From assembly GCA_050251555.1 (NCBI GenBank), contig JBFWMN010000005.1, positions 1-50,148 of the forward strand: a DNA stretch of 50,148 nt, given 5' to 3'. A program made the position numbers and the translations under genes. Shown one piece after another: positions 9,414-18,583 of this stretch. The notes under the pieces are model-generated. The model was given only the letters and a program-made list of their open reading frames with translations. It ran no database searches and had not been told where the DNA came from. This DNA is from UBA2137 sp050251555. GTDB taxonomy: Bacteria > Pseudomonadota > Alphaproteobacteria > Micavibrionales > Micavibrionaceae. How positions within the stretch are numbered: position 1 is the stretch's first letter; each line of letters begins with the position of its first letter.

Positions 9414-10220
9414 ATGATGAAATACGCTGCCCGCCTGATCTTCAGCTTTTGCCTTGTCCTGCCCCTCATCGGTCAGGGTGCAAATGCCCAAACTCTGCTT
9501 GAACCCAAAGCCAGAGGCATGTCCCACGTCACCATCACATCGGATGAAGCCATGGAAGATGAGGCTGCCCCCGCTGCAGCCCCCATTCCCACCACCAAAA
9601 CACAAGAGCAACCCGCCGCATCTCCTGTCCGCAAAACCGAAGAGGACAAAGATGACATGGCGGATATCCAGAGCAGGGATGTGAAGGATTATTTCGTACC
9701 CGTAAACAAGCTGGTCGCATGGCGCTATATGAATGACCTGCTCTCACGACAAACCGCCCCCGTCGATAAAGCCTTGCGTGAGCTGGAGGCGGACCCGTCC
9801 GTTGTGCCGCCCAAGGCGCTGCTATTTGCTGCTGAAGCCTATACACGGCGCCACCAGATAGAAAAGGCTGCCCTCTATTACTATCTCGCGCAATTGCGCT
9901 CTCGTTTCGATCTGGCTCGTTTCCCTGTCACCTCTTCAGCACCATATGATTACGGGGCGGAACTGAACCGCATGTCATTGAGCATCGCGCAGCCGATCAA
10001 TGAATGGGCCCTTGCCGATCAGGAGCGTTCCGCGAAATTATTTGATGATGTGCAGGCGCTTGAGCGCATCACCCCTTACGCCTATAAACCGACTTTCCCG
10101 ATTCCCGACGTTAATGATCGTCCCAAATCAGGCACATGGCCCACCCTTCACAAGGATGTCGCTAAGGACTATTTCGAGCAAATCGATAAGGTTCGTGCGG
10201 CTTTGCGCGAAGTCAAATAA
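9414..10220 (+). CDS. Secreted protein of unknown function
   Basis: From the ATG at 9414 the product is about 268 aa with a clear signal peptide: a basic start, a hydrophobic core (LIFSFCLVLPLIG) and a likely cleavage after GANA. A Pro/Ala/Thr-rich linker follows (residues about 45-80), then a helical domain with a tetratricopeptide-like feel (LLFAAEAYTRRHQIEKAALY). A TTG at 9384 is in frame but would put ten residues before the signal peptide, so I prefer 9414. Periplasmic or surface location is inferred. Family not recognised. Confidence 0.65.
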   Translation: MMKYAARLIFSFCLVLPLIGQGANAQTLLEPKARGMSHVTITSDEAMEDEAAPAAAPIPTTKTQEQPAASPVRKTEEDKDDMADIQSRDVKDYFVPVNKLVAWRYMNDLLSRQTAPVDKALRELEADPSVVPPKALLFAAEAYTRRHQIEKAALYYYLAQLRSRFDLARFPVTSSAPYDYGAELNRMSLSIAQPINEWALADQERSAKLFDDVQALERITPYAYKPTFPIPDVNDRPKSGTWPTLHKDVAKDYFEQIDKVRAALREVK

Positions 10221-10324
10221 ATTACATAAAATTTTAGCCATTGTTAAATCTCTCTTTACGCGCTTGCCCCATGATGGGGGTATCCAAAGCAAATAAAAAG
10301 TATGAGGAAGAGAGAGACACACAC

Positions 10325-10855
10325 ATGGCGCAAATGAGCAAAGAACAACTGGCCGTCGCTTCAGCAATGAAAATGATTGAAGCCAGCGTCATGAAGCTCG
10401 CTCCGCATCCGGACAATCCGGCTCATAGAGGGTTTATCTACGCAAGATCAGATGCTCGTGCATCAGGGGGCGGCGCGCAAGACGGCATGCTCGGCTCCCT
10501 GATCGCCGAGCAAATGGTTGGAATGGCTTTTGGCGGCATGCTGCCAACCTGCCTTGACGGTATTGATGTGACCAATGTCATTGATGCCGCAGATGAGTTT
10601 TACGTTGACCGCGCCAATTCAGCGCCCGCACGCAAACGTGCCTTTCACATGTCTTTCGATGCCGCTGTCATGGGTTCACCGCATGCCGCCTATGAAGCCG
10701 CCTTTATGCGCGATCTGCCGCGCCGCGTTCAGCTTGAGCGTCAATACATCCAACTTTCACGTCGTCTGGACAAAATGCTGTCACCTGAAATGCAGTTGAA
10801 GCCCGAATTGCGCCACGATCCCCGCTTCCAAAAAGAAGCGATGCTGAGCGCCTAA
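10325..10855 (+). CDS. Unrecognised 176-aa protein
   Basis: The ATG at 10325 follows a purine-rich AGGAAGAGAGAGA ribosome-binding stretch, which decides it over an upstream TTG at 10241. The product is Met- and Ala-rich, with a hydrophobic glycine-containing segment (GSLIAEQMVGMAFGGML) and a helical C-terminus (LERQYIQLSRRLDKML). No recognised domain. It is followed by an intrinsic terminator, so it ends its transcript. Confidence 0.65.
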   Translation: MAQMSKEQLAVASAMKMIEASVMKLAPHPDNPAHRGFIYARSDARASGGGAQDGMLGSLIAEQMVGMAFGGMLPTCLDGIDVTNVIDAADEFYVDRANSAPARKRAFHMSFDAAVMGSPHAAYEAAFMRDLPRRVQLERQYIQLSRRLDKMLSPEMQLKPELRHDPRFQKEAMLSA

Positions 10856-10891
10856 ACACAGATTTCTACTTTTCTACGCAAAAAACAAAGA

Positions 10892-10922
10892 AACGGTCTT
10901 TTCTCCAAAAAGGCCGTTTTTT
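10892..10922 (+). terminator. Intrinsic terminator after the 10325 gene
   Basis: Stem AACGGTCTTTT / AAAAAGGCCGTT around CTCC, followed by a T-run. Confidence 0.8.
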
Positions 10923-11015
10923 GATGAATGAAACTCGTGCTATGATTTTTTAAAGAGTTTTAAACCCTTTACCCCTATCCTGCTTAAAAAACCCGTCTCC
11001 ATCCACTTGGCGCAT

Positions 11016-11927
11016 ATGACATTTAACACGACACTTCTACGCGAAAAATTTGTGATTCAGGATCCGCAGGAAAGCAATCCTGCCGCTTCGATCGTTGCCG
11101 TATCGAACCGTATCGTCGTGCCTCTCATCAATTCCACAGGCCAATTGGAAGAAACCTATGTCGTCCGCGCCCAAACCATGCATGACTCTTTACGCATGGC
11201 TGTCCAGCTTTTGAGCGCTTTTCAAAAGGGCGGCTCTCTGGCGATCCGTAAACCGCCTTTCCGTTTTGATGCCGCCTGGAAAAAAGCACGCTATGAAATG
11301 CCGGGCTTCCCCTCTTCCGCCCTTTGGGTTGCCATCTATAAGGACGGGCAAGTGGTTTACAAAAGCGGTGAACCGCACCCTTTTCTGGATGTCATTGAAA
11401 AATGTGATGCAACCTCAAAAGAGTCTTACGAGAAATCGGTCAAGCTTGCCGAAAAAGCCTTCTCACAACTCGGTAAGGAAGTCAAAATCACCCATGACGC
11501 CAATATCGCCCTTGTGATGACGATTACAGATGATGTCGCTAAATGCGGTGTTATCCTGCGTGATGCTCTGAAGCAGGCGACCTTTAACTTTCAGGTCGAA
11601 AAAAGCGCGGATGCCAAAGAAGATGTCGCCCCCGCCGCCTGTCTGAATGCGTGTGCAGCATATCTGGAAGCCATCCAGCTTTCTTTTCGTGTCGGTATGA
11701 GTCAGGTTCGAAAAGAATATGAATTATTCGCTGCAGGTTCAGATGAGGCCAAGCGCCTTATGCAGGATCGTAAACGCGTGACGGATCTGACCACCGATAT
11801 AACGGTTTTCGAAAATCTCTATGACGTGCATTACCGCCCCGACAAACCGAATTTCAGGAATTTAAGCGATCAGGCCGAACGCCTGACCCGCCGCCAGATC
11901 GAAGAGAGCGGCAAAATCAGATATTAA
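11016..11927 (+). CDS. Unrecognised 303-aa protein
   Basis: Rightward gene between two intrinsic terminators, so probably its own transcript. I use the ATG at 11016; an in-frame TTG nine bases earlier is less likely, and no strong ribosome-binding site is visible for either. The protein is soluble and mixed alpha/beta, with a helical middle (SYEKSVKLAEKAFSQLG) and a charged C-terminus with repeated Arg (LTRRQIEESGKIRY). Family not recognised. Together with the genes at 8720, 9414 and 10325 it forms a block of lineage-restricted proteins. Confidence 0.65.
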   Translation: MTFNTTLLREKFVIQDPQESNPAASIVAVSNRIVVPLINSTGQLEETYVVRAQTMHDSLRMAVQLLSAFQKGGSLAIRKPPFRFDAAWKKARYEMPGFPSSALWVAIYKDGQVVYKSGEPHPFLDVIEKCDATSKESYEKSVKLAEKAFSQLGKEVKITHDANIALVMTITDDVAKCGVILRDALKQATFNFQVEKSADAKEDVAPAACLNACAAYLEAIQLSFRVGMSQVRKEYELFAAGSDEAKRLMQDRKRVTDLTTDITVFENLYDVHYRPDKPNFRNLSDQAERLTRRQIEESGKIRY

Positions 11928-11954
11928 AAAAACCCGCTTGTGAGCGGGTTTTTT
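11926..11954. terminator. Bidirectional intrinsic terminator
   Basis: Arms AACCCGCT / AGCGGGTT around TGTG, with six A before and six T after. It serves the gene ending at 11927 and acnA, which ends at 11976 on the other strand. Confidence 0.88.
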
Positions 11955-11975
11955 CATTGTCTTTCTCTTTTGCTT

Positions 11976-14726
11976 TTACGCGGCGGATTGCGCAAGTTGA
12001 CGCAGCACATAGTGCAGAATACCGCCGTTTTTATAGTATTCCAGCTCGTCCGCCGTATCGATACGGGCCAGCACTTCAATCTCTTTTGAGGCGCCGTCTT
12101 TTTCAATCGTGACCTTGATCATGCCACGCGGGCTTAAGGTAGAAATACCCGCCAGTGAGATCGTCTCATCACCTGTCAGTCCGAGTGTCTTACGTGTTTC
12201 GCCTTCTTTGAACTGGAGAGGAAGAACACCCATACCAATGAGGTTGGAACGGTGAATACGCTCGAAGCTCTCGGCAATAACGGCCTTCACGCCTAACAGG
12301 CGCGTACCTTTCGCCGCCCAGTCACGTGATGAGCCCGTGCCGTATTCTTTTCCTGCAAAAATAACCAGAGGTGTCCCTTCCGCGACATATTTCATGGCCG
12401 CATCATAAATGGGCATGGTGTCGTTGGAGGGGATATATTTGGTCATACCACCTTCAACACCATCCAGCATTTCATTGCGGATACGGATATTCGCGAAAGT
12501 CCCGCGCATCATGACCTCGTGGTTACCGCGACGTGCCCCGTAGGAGTTAAAGTCGGCAGGTGTCACATGGTGGTTTTGCAGGTAAAGACCGGCAGGCGAG
12601 GATGTTTTGATCGAACCCGCGGGCGAGATGTGGTCGGTTGTCACCGAGTCACCCAAGATCGCCAAGATTGAGGCTCCTGCCACATCCGAAGGCTTTTCGG
12701 GGGTCATATCCATGCCCTCGAAATAAGGCGGATTTTTCACGTAAGTGGAATCATCCTGCCATTTATAGGTTTCTGAAGACTGGCTGCCTCCGATGGCCTG
12801 CCATTCTTTTGTTCCGTCAAAGACATTCGCGTAACGCTCTTTAAACATGGCAGGCGAAAGGTTCTTTTCAATCATGTCGCGGATCTCAGCATTGGTGGGC
12901 CAGATATCTTTTAAGTAAACATCATTGCCGTCGTTATCCTGACCCAGCGGATCATTGTACAAATCAACACACATTGATCCGGCAATCGCATATGCCACAA
13001 CCAAAGGCGGTGAAGCCAGATAGTTGGATTTCACATGCGGATTGATACGGCCCTCAAAGTTTCTGTTCCCTGAGAGAACTGCCGTCACGTTAAGATCACC
13101 TTCTTCAATCGCCTTACCGATCGCGTCAGGCAAAGGCCCTGAGTTACCGATGCAGGTTGTGCAGCCGTAACCGACAAGATCAAAGCCCAGCGCATCCAAA
13201 TCAGACTGCAAGCCCGATTTCTCAAGATATTCGGTCACGACCTGAGAGCCCGGTGCCAAAGAGGTTTTCACCCATGGCTTACGGTTCAAGCCTAATGCGC
13301 GTGCCTTACGGGCAACCAGTCCTGCCGCGATCAACACGGAAGGGTTCGACGTATTCGTACAGCTTGTGATCGCTGCAATCACCACGTCACCGTGACTCAT
13401 TGAATAGTCTTCACCTTTTACGGACACTGATTTCAAGGAAGGATGTCTCTCTTCATGGGCTGCCAATTCACCGCCTTCGGACATCATACGGCCTTCGGCA
13501 CCGACAGGGTCTGTCCCTTCGGTTTTCGCCAGATGGGCTTTAAAAGCCTGTGACGCATCGGTCAACGGAATACGATCCTGCGGGCGTTTCGGCCCTGCGA
13601 TTGAGGGCACGACATTACCCAGATCAAGAACCAGCGTATCGGTAAAGAGCGGCTCATCGCCCGGATTACGCCACAGACCTTGTTCTTTCGCATATTTTTC
13701 AACCAGTGGCACAATCTCCTCACGACCTGTGAAGGCCAGATAGCGCAATGTCTCATCATCAATCGGGAAGAAACCGCATGTCGAGCCGAATTCAGGCGCC
13801 ATATTACCGAGTGTCGCACGGTCAGGCAGCGTCATGCCGTCAAGACCGTCGCCGTAAAACTCGACGAATTTACCGACCACGCCTTTTTGGCGAAGCATTT
13901 CCGTGACTGTCAGCACTAGGTCGGTTGCCGTTGCCCCCTCTTTCAATTTACCTGTCAGCTTAAAGCCGATGACTTCAGGGATGACCATGGAAACGGGTTG
14001 ACCCAGCATGGCAGCCTCAGCCTCAATCCCGCCGACACCCCAACCCAGAACGGCAAGACCGTTGACCATAGTCGTGTGTGAGTCTGTTCCGACCAGCGTA
14101 TCGGGGCATGCCACCGCTTTGCCGTTTTGATCTTCCTCAACCCAGACGGTCTGGGCCAGATATTCCAAATTCACCTGGTGGCAGATCCCTGTTCCCGGCG
14201 GAACAACGCGGAAATTGCGGAAGGCTTTTTGTCCCCAGCTTAAAAACTGGTAACGCTCGCCGTTACGTTCGAACTCAAGTTCGACATTTTCTTCAAAGGC
14301 TTTGGGTGTGCCGAAATGGTCAACCATCACCGAGTGGTCGATGACCAGATCAACGGCGGTAAGCGGGTTAATTTTTTGCGGATTGGCGCCAAGCGCCTTC
14401 ATGGCTTCGCGCATGGCAGCCAAATCAACAACGGCGGGAACGCCTGTAAAATCCTGCATCAGGACGCGTGCGGGACGATACGCGATTTCACGGTCCGAGC
14501 GCTTGTCTTTTTGCCAGTCGACAAGAGCCTGAACATCGTCGGTTGTAACCGTATTACCATCTTCAAAGCGCAAGAGATTCTCAAGAAGCACTTTCAGGGT
14601 TTTGGGAAGACGCGATATATCGCCGAGCTTATCTTGCGCGACCGCCAGCGAATAATAATCGACCGTTTTACCTCCGGCCTCCATGCTTTTGCGGGTTAGA
14701 AGCGTGTCGTGTCCTGTGCGTGCCAT
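11976..14726 (-). CDS. acnA: Aconitate hydratase A
   Basis: A 916-aa iron-sulfur aconitase of the AcnA/IRP type, converting citrate to isocitrate in the TCA cycle. Cluster cysteines appear in SCTNTSNPSV and GYGCTTCIGNSG, and the C-terminal swivel domain carries GTGSSRDWAAKGT. The open frame extends upstream to 14948, but MARTGHDTLLTRKSM at 14726 matches the family N-terminus and is preceded by GAAGGGGAC. With icd and lpd nearby it adds to the central-carbon content of the region, although the genes are not one operon. Confidence 0.96.
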   Translation of the reverse strand: MARTGHDTLLTRKSMEAGGKTVDYYSLAVAQDKLGDISRLPKTLKVLLENLLRFEDGNTVTTDDVQALVDWQKDKRSDREIAYRPARVLMQDFTGVPAVVDLAAMREAMKALGANPQKINPLTAVDLVIDHSVMVDHFGTPKAFEENVELEFERNGERYQFLSWGQKAFRNFRVVPPGTGICHQVNLEYLAQTVWVEEDQNGKAVACPDTLVGTDSHTTMVNGLAVLGWGVGGIEAEAAMLGQPVSMVIPEVIGFKLTGKLKEGATATDLVLTVTEMLRQKGVVGKFVEFYGDGLDGMTLPDRATLGNMAPEFGSTCGFFPIDDETLRYLAFTGREEIVPLVEKYAKEQGLWRNPGDEPLFTDTLVLDLGNVVPSIAGPKRPQDRIPLTDASQAFKAHLAKTEGTDPVGAEGRMMSEGGELAAHEERHPSLKSVSVKGEDYSMSHGDVVIAAITSCTNTSNPSVLIAAGLVARKARALGLNRKPWVKTSLAPGSQVVTEYLEKSGLQSDLDALGFDLVGYGCTTCIGNSGPLPDAIGKAIEEGDLNVTAVLSGNRNFEGRINPHVKSNYLASPPLVVAYAIAGSMCVDLYNDPLGQDNDGNDVYLKDIWPTNAEIRDMIEKNLSPAMFKERYANVFDGTKEWQAIGGSQSSETYKWQDDSTYVKNPPYFEGMDMTPEKPSDVAGASILAILGDSVTTDHISPAGSIKTSSPAGLYLQNHHVTPADFNSYGARRGNHEVMMRGTFANIRIRNEMLDGVEGGMTKYIPSNDTMPIYDAAMKYVAEGTPLVIFAGKEYGTGSSRDWAAKGTRLLGVKAVIAESFERIHRSNLIGMGVLPLQFKEGETRKTLGLTGDETISLAGISTLSPRGMIKVTIEKDGASKEIEVLARIDTADELEYYKNGGILHYVLRQLAQSAA

Positions 14727-15119
14727 GATGGAAATGTCCCCTTCGCGAGTCTTTAAAAGAGTGTTTTTGCGGTTGTGTCCCGCGTATATGATTTGAGGTA
14801 AGCTTTGACGCAGCCCCAATAAATTATCACGGGTGTCTCGCAATTGAAATATGCGAGGCGGGGTGTATTTCAAACGAAAATTCTTAAAAAAGCGTTGAGA
14901 GCAGAGGCTTTCGTGTGCATTGCGGCAAATCGGGCAAAAATAAGGCAAAATTCGCCCAAAAAATTGCCGTATTTCTATGTCACATTAAGAATATACAGAT
15001 TTACAAAAAAGCGTTTGAATTCCTCCAAAGCCAGTAAATTTGCTGACACATGACAACCGATAAGTAAGCCGCTGACGTCTTTGACGCAGCGGTTTTGCTT
15101 TTCTACCCCACTGATTTCC
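14727..15119. other. Intergenic region between acnA and the 15120 gene
   Basis: 393 bp without a convincing gene. It should contain the leftward acnA promoter. At 15069-15092 there is a hairpin, CCGCTG..GTC / GAC..CAGCGG, followed on the plus strand by TTTT. Short frames here lack coding character. Confidence 0.5.
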
Positions 15120-15893
15120 CTATATTTTCCGACGCTTTTGCAATGAATCCATATATTGCTGAAGCTTATAATCACGCGCCTTTGCCACATTCGGATATTG
15201 CTTATCACAGACATTTTTGATGGTGGCGGCGGTCTGCTCGTAATTCTGCAAAGAATCCACCTGAGACTGCATCTGGCGACGTTCCACCTGCATTCTGTCT
15301 TTAACGCCCGTCACAATGGATGTCACGCGGTCGGACATTTGCGTGAACATGGCTTCTTTTTGTGCCAACGGGAATGGTCCATACACATATTGCTGACCCA
15401 TTGCGTCATACAGCTCCTTGCCCAAAATCTGCATATATTTATTAATAACCTGTCGGTCGGCTTCCAGATGCATGCGTTCATGCTTCATGACCTCTTTATA
15501 CTGGCAGGAATTAGGCGGATATTCCGAGGCCACATAAATCATCGGTTTCATCGTGATATTAAAGTTGATTGCGTCATACCAGATGCAGGCTTGTCCGCCG
15601 TATCTGTTGGCCTGACCTTTGTGCGCAATGGTCCAGCTCATCTGAAAATTGGTCGAAGCCAGACCGAATGTGTGCAAAATGGCATCATGCGCATAGGGTG
15701 AAACCGTATCGGACTTCATATTCGACAGGCTGAGGAAAGAACGATCATTATTAAACTGCGTACGGGTTTCAACAGGCTTGATGATAATTGTCGGCGCTTT
15801 ATCAGGCACACAAAATTCCTGCGCCAAAAGAGGCGAACCCCCTGCCATCCAGAGGACTCCGGTTAAAATCCATGCTGCAAGGGCATATTTCAT
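15120..15893 (-). CDS. Secreted putative zinc metallopeptidase (DUF922-like)
   Basis: A 257-aa protein with a signal peptide (hydrophobic ALAAWILTGVLWMAG, likely cut after LLAQ). An HExxH motif lies at residues 138-142 (KHERMHLEAD) after a beta-rich domain with conserved-looking Trp/Tyr (CIWYDAINFNI). The C-terminal third is a long Gln- and Arg-rich helix, probably coiled coil. The layout resembles DUF922-type predicted secreted peptidases. Catalysis is inferred from the motif only. Likely periplasmic. Confidence 0.65.
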   Translation of the reverse strand: MKYALAAWILTGVLWMAGGSPLLAQEFCVPDKAPTIIIKPVETRTQFNNDRSFLSLSNMKSDTVSPYAHDAILHTFGLASTNFQMSWTIAHKGQANRYGGQACIWYDAINFNITMKPMIYVASEYPPNSCQYKEVMKHERMHLEADRQVINKYMQILGKELYDAMGQQYVYGPFPLAQKEAMFTQMSDRVTSIVTGVKDRMQVERRQMQSQVDSLQNYEQTAATIKNVCDKQYPNVAKARDYKLQQYMDSLQKRRKI

Positions 15894-15974
15894 GCCATTG
15901 ACTATAGCGCGAAAATGTTAAAAAAGAGTGGGGAGTGTGACTTTCCCAGAAACCAGACAGGACATTAAAAATCT

Positions 15975-16271
15975 ATGTATTTCATCGCATCTATCCTTCA
16001 CTGGCTAATCAGCGCGTATATCTTCGTGATTATCGCCGAAGTCGTTCTGTCATGGTTGATCGCCTTCGAAGTCATCAACACGCGTAACCCGCAGGCACAA
16101 AATCTCATTCGCCTGATCAAACGCCTCACCGATCCTGTGATGAATCCTGTGCGCAAAGTCGTCCCGGCAATCGGCGGTATCGACATCACACCGATTATCG
16201 TGATTTTTGCGCTTAGCCTGATTGATACGCATATTGTGGGGAGATTGGCTTATGTCGGCTACTCTTATTGA
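15975..16271 (+). CDS. yggT: YggT family membrane protein
   Basis: A 98-aa inner-membrane protein with two hydrophobic segments (residues about 5-30 and 70-90) and the family signature around the conserved loop DPVMNPVRKVVP. YggT proteins are linked to envelope and osmotic functions, but the mechanism is unknown. The last 20 nt overlap folD, so the two genes are translationally coupled. Confidence 0.85.
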   Translation: MYFIASILHWLISAYIFVIIAEVVLSWLIAFEVINTRNPQAQNLIRLIKRLTDPVMNPVRKVVPAIGGIDITPIIVIFALSLIDTHIVGRLAYVGYSY

Positions 16272-17100
16272 TGGCAAATTGATTGCCCGCGCCATTAAGG
16301 ATGCGGTGCGCGACGAAATCGCAACGATGACAGTCAAACCTGGCCTTGCGGTTATTCTTGTAGGGGATGATCCTGCCTCACATGTCTATGTCGCCAATAA
16401 AATCAAAGCGTGCGCCGAGACAGGCGTGGAAAGCGTTGAATACCAACTTGGTGCTGATGCATCAGCAGACGAAATTGCCGCGCTGATTGATGAGCTGAAT
16501 GGCAATACGGGCATCAACGGCATTTTGATGCAGCTTCCCCTGCCCGACCATTTGTCTGACGTCCAAGAAGTCCTTGTCCAGCGCATCTCACCCGCCAAAG
16601 ATGTGGATGGGCTGACTATCGGCAATGCGGGGAAACTGATTTTGGGTCACGAAGACGGTCTGGTGCCCTGCACCCCCGAAGGCTCCCTCGCCCTTATTCA
16701 TTCCGTCAAAAAAGACCTGACGGGTCTGCATGCCGTAGTTATTGGTCGTTCAAACCTGTTCGGTAAACCGATGGCACAGCTTCTGCTGCGTGAAAACTGC
16801 ACGGTGACTATGGCGCATTCAAGAACGATTGATCTGGCAGGGCTTTGCCGCTCTGCAGATATCGTGGTGGCGGCTGTCGGTCGCCCGAAAATGGTCAAAG
16901 CCGACTGGATCAAGGCGGGCGCGATTGTGATTGATGTCGGGATCAACCGCATGGATGACGGCAAACTCTGCGGCGACGTCGATTATGCGGCGGCAAGTGA
17001 GGTCGCAGGCGCGATTACCCCCGTACCGGGCGGTGTCGGCCCGATGACGATTGCCTGTCTCATGCGTAATACGCTCAAAGCCGCAAAGATGGACGGGTAA
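16252..17100 (+). CDS. folD: Methylenetetrahydrofolate dehydrogenase / cyclohydrolase
   Basis: A 282-aa bifunctional FolD that interconverts 5,10-methylene-, methenyl- and 10-formyl-THF. The catalytic lysine lies in the YVANKIKAC motif, and GILMQLPLP and PVPGGVGPMT are the family signatures. The NADP-binding site is around VVIGRSNLFGKP. The ATG at 16252 is chosen over the longer frame because GTGGGGAGA lies just upstream and the family N-terminus (MSATLIDGK) begins there. The gene is convergent with icd. Confidence 0.95.
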   Translation: MSATLIDGKLIARAIKDAVRDEIATMTVKPGLAVILVGDDPASHVYVANKIKACAETGVESVEYQLGADASADEIAALIDELNGNTGINGILMQLPLPDHLSDVQEVLVQRISPAKDVDGLTIGNAGKLILGHEDGLVPCTPEGSLALIHSVKKDLTGLHAVVIGRSNLFGKPMAQLLLRENCTVTMAHSRTIDLAGLCRSADIVVAAVGRPKMVKADWIKAGAIVIDVGINRMDDGKLCGDVDYAAASEVAGAITPVPGGVGPMTIACLMRNTLKAAKMDG

Positions 17101-17102
17101 TC

Positions 17103-18548
17103 TTACTCGCCCTGCGCTTTGGAATAACCCGACTTACCGTCGAAATTGTAGAGGTGCTCGGTTTTGATGAAGTCAAAATCGTTAGCTGCCAGTGCCTGCA
17201 ATTGTTCGACGACATCGGCAGAATTAACCTTTGCTTCCGAAGACCCTGTAAAGCGCAAGCGCCACTGGTCACAGCAATAAGTTTCAGGCAGACCATTGGG
17301 CCAGACTTTCGTGCCGCGATTATCAATCAGTGCCAGTTTCAAACCTGAAACAGTCAGACCCTGAATCTTGGCAGCCAGATCATCCGGCTTTCCTTCCCAA
17401 TCCAAGTAAATATCAACCCCGACCAGTTCCTTGGCTTCACGCACCACGGGTTTCAATGGAGGCAATGCCGTTCCACCACCTTGTGCAGGATAGGAAACAG
17501 GCTTCAAGATAGAGGGCTTTTGACCGAGACGCGCAATCACGGCATCCGAAAACCCTTTTGTGCCGACGCGTTCAACAGAGACACCCTCACGGTAAATTTC
17601 TCCCGTGTGAATACCGTCTTCCAGCGTTTTCAGCCATGCGTTATGTACGGTTTCAGCAACATCGCCCTGTCCGATATGAACCAGCATCATCACTGCACCA
17701 AGCAAGAGACCTGACGGGTTGGCAATGCCCTTACCCGCAATATCGGGAGCTGAGCCGTGGATCGCTTCGAACATTGCAAAGTCGGCGCCGATATTGGCAG
17801 AACCGCATAAACCCACCGAGCCTGTAACTTCGGCAGCAACGTCGGAAATAATATCGCCATAAAGGTTTTCGGTCACGATCACGTCAAAATCACCAGGGCG
17901 CGAGGCAATGCGCGCCGTACCAATATCGATAATGTAATGGTCTTGCTCGATATCCGGATATTCCTTGCCGATCTCGTCAAAGGTTTTATGAAAGAGGCCG
18001 TCGGCAATCTTCATAATATTGTCTTTGGACATGCAGGTTACTTTTGGGCGCCCATTGGCGCGTGCATATTCAAAAGCGTAACGCACAATGCGTTCAGAGC
18101 CTGCACGGGTAATGAGTTTGACGGATGTGGCTGAACCTTGTGTTTGACGGTATTCGATCCCGCCATACAGATCTTCTTCGTTTTCACGAACGATCACCAT
18201 ATCCATCGCAGGTTGTAATGTTTCAATGACGGGGTGATAGGCACGACAGGGGCGCACATTGGCAAACAGGCCCAGTTGCTTGCGGATGGTCACGTTGAGG
18301 GATTTAAACCCGCCGCCTTGAGGGGTTGTAATCGGGCTTTTCAGAAATACGCGTGTACGGCGAAGAGACTCCCACGCCGCTGGTTCGATGCCGTTCATCA
18401 CGCCCCTGGCGTAGACGGTTTCACCGATTTCGATTTCTTCGATGGCAAGACGAGCACCGGCGGCCTCAAGGATGGCGAGTGTCGCATCCATGATTTCCGG
18501 GCCGATCCCGTTTCCTTTGGCAACTGTAATAGGAACTGCGTGTGTCAT
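17103..18548 (-). CDS. icd: NADP-dependent isocitrate dehydrogenase, extended type
   Basis: A 481-aa TCA-cycle enzyme of the isocitrate/isopropylmalate dehydrogenase family. Substrate and metal sites are recognisable: the SLNVTIRKQLGL substrate loop, the VRENEEDLYGG segment, FDVIVTENLYGDI with metal aspartates, and EAIHGSAPDIAGK of the cofactor pocket. A C-terminal extension of about 130 residues follows the core, as in the Thermus/Rickettsia type and unlike the E. coli enzyme. The gene ends 2 bp after the convergent folD. Confidence 0.92.
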   Translation of the reverse strand: MTHAVPITVAKGNGIGPEIMDATLAILEAAGARLAIEEIEIGETVYARGVMNGIEPAAWESLRRTRVFLKSPITTPQGGGFKSLNVTIRKQLGLFANVRPCRAYHPVIETLQPAMDMVIVRENEEDLYGGIEYRQTQGSATSVKLITRAGSERIVRYAFEYARANGRPKVTCMSKDNIMKIADGLFHKTFDEIGKEYPDIEQDHYIIDIGTARIASRPGDFDVIVTENLYGDIISDVAAEVTGSVGLCGSANIGADFAMFEAIHGSAPDIAGKGIANPSGLLLGAVMMLVHIGQGDVAETVHNAWLKTLEDGIHTGEIYREGVSVERVGTKGFSDAVIARLGQKPSILKPVSYPAQGGGTALPPLKPVVREAKELVGVDIYLDWEGKPDDLAAKIQGLTVSGLKLALIDNRGTKVWPNGLPETYCCDQWRLRFTGSSEAKVNSADVVEQLQALAANDFDFIKTEHLYNFDGKSGYSKAQGE

Positions 18549-18583
18549 GGGCTCAAATCTTTCAGAAAAGAGTAAAAGAGTAA

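Noticed and set aside
14844..15053. 69-aa rightward frame upstream of acnA
   Set aside because: No ribosome-binding site, AT-rich irregular composition, in the region expected to hold the acnA promoter.
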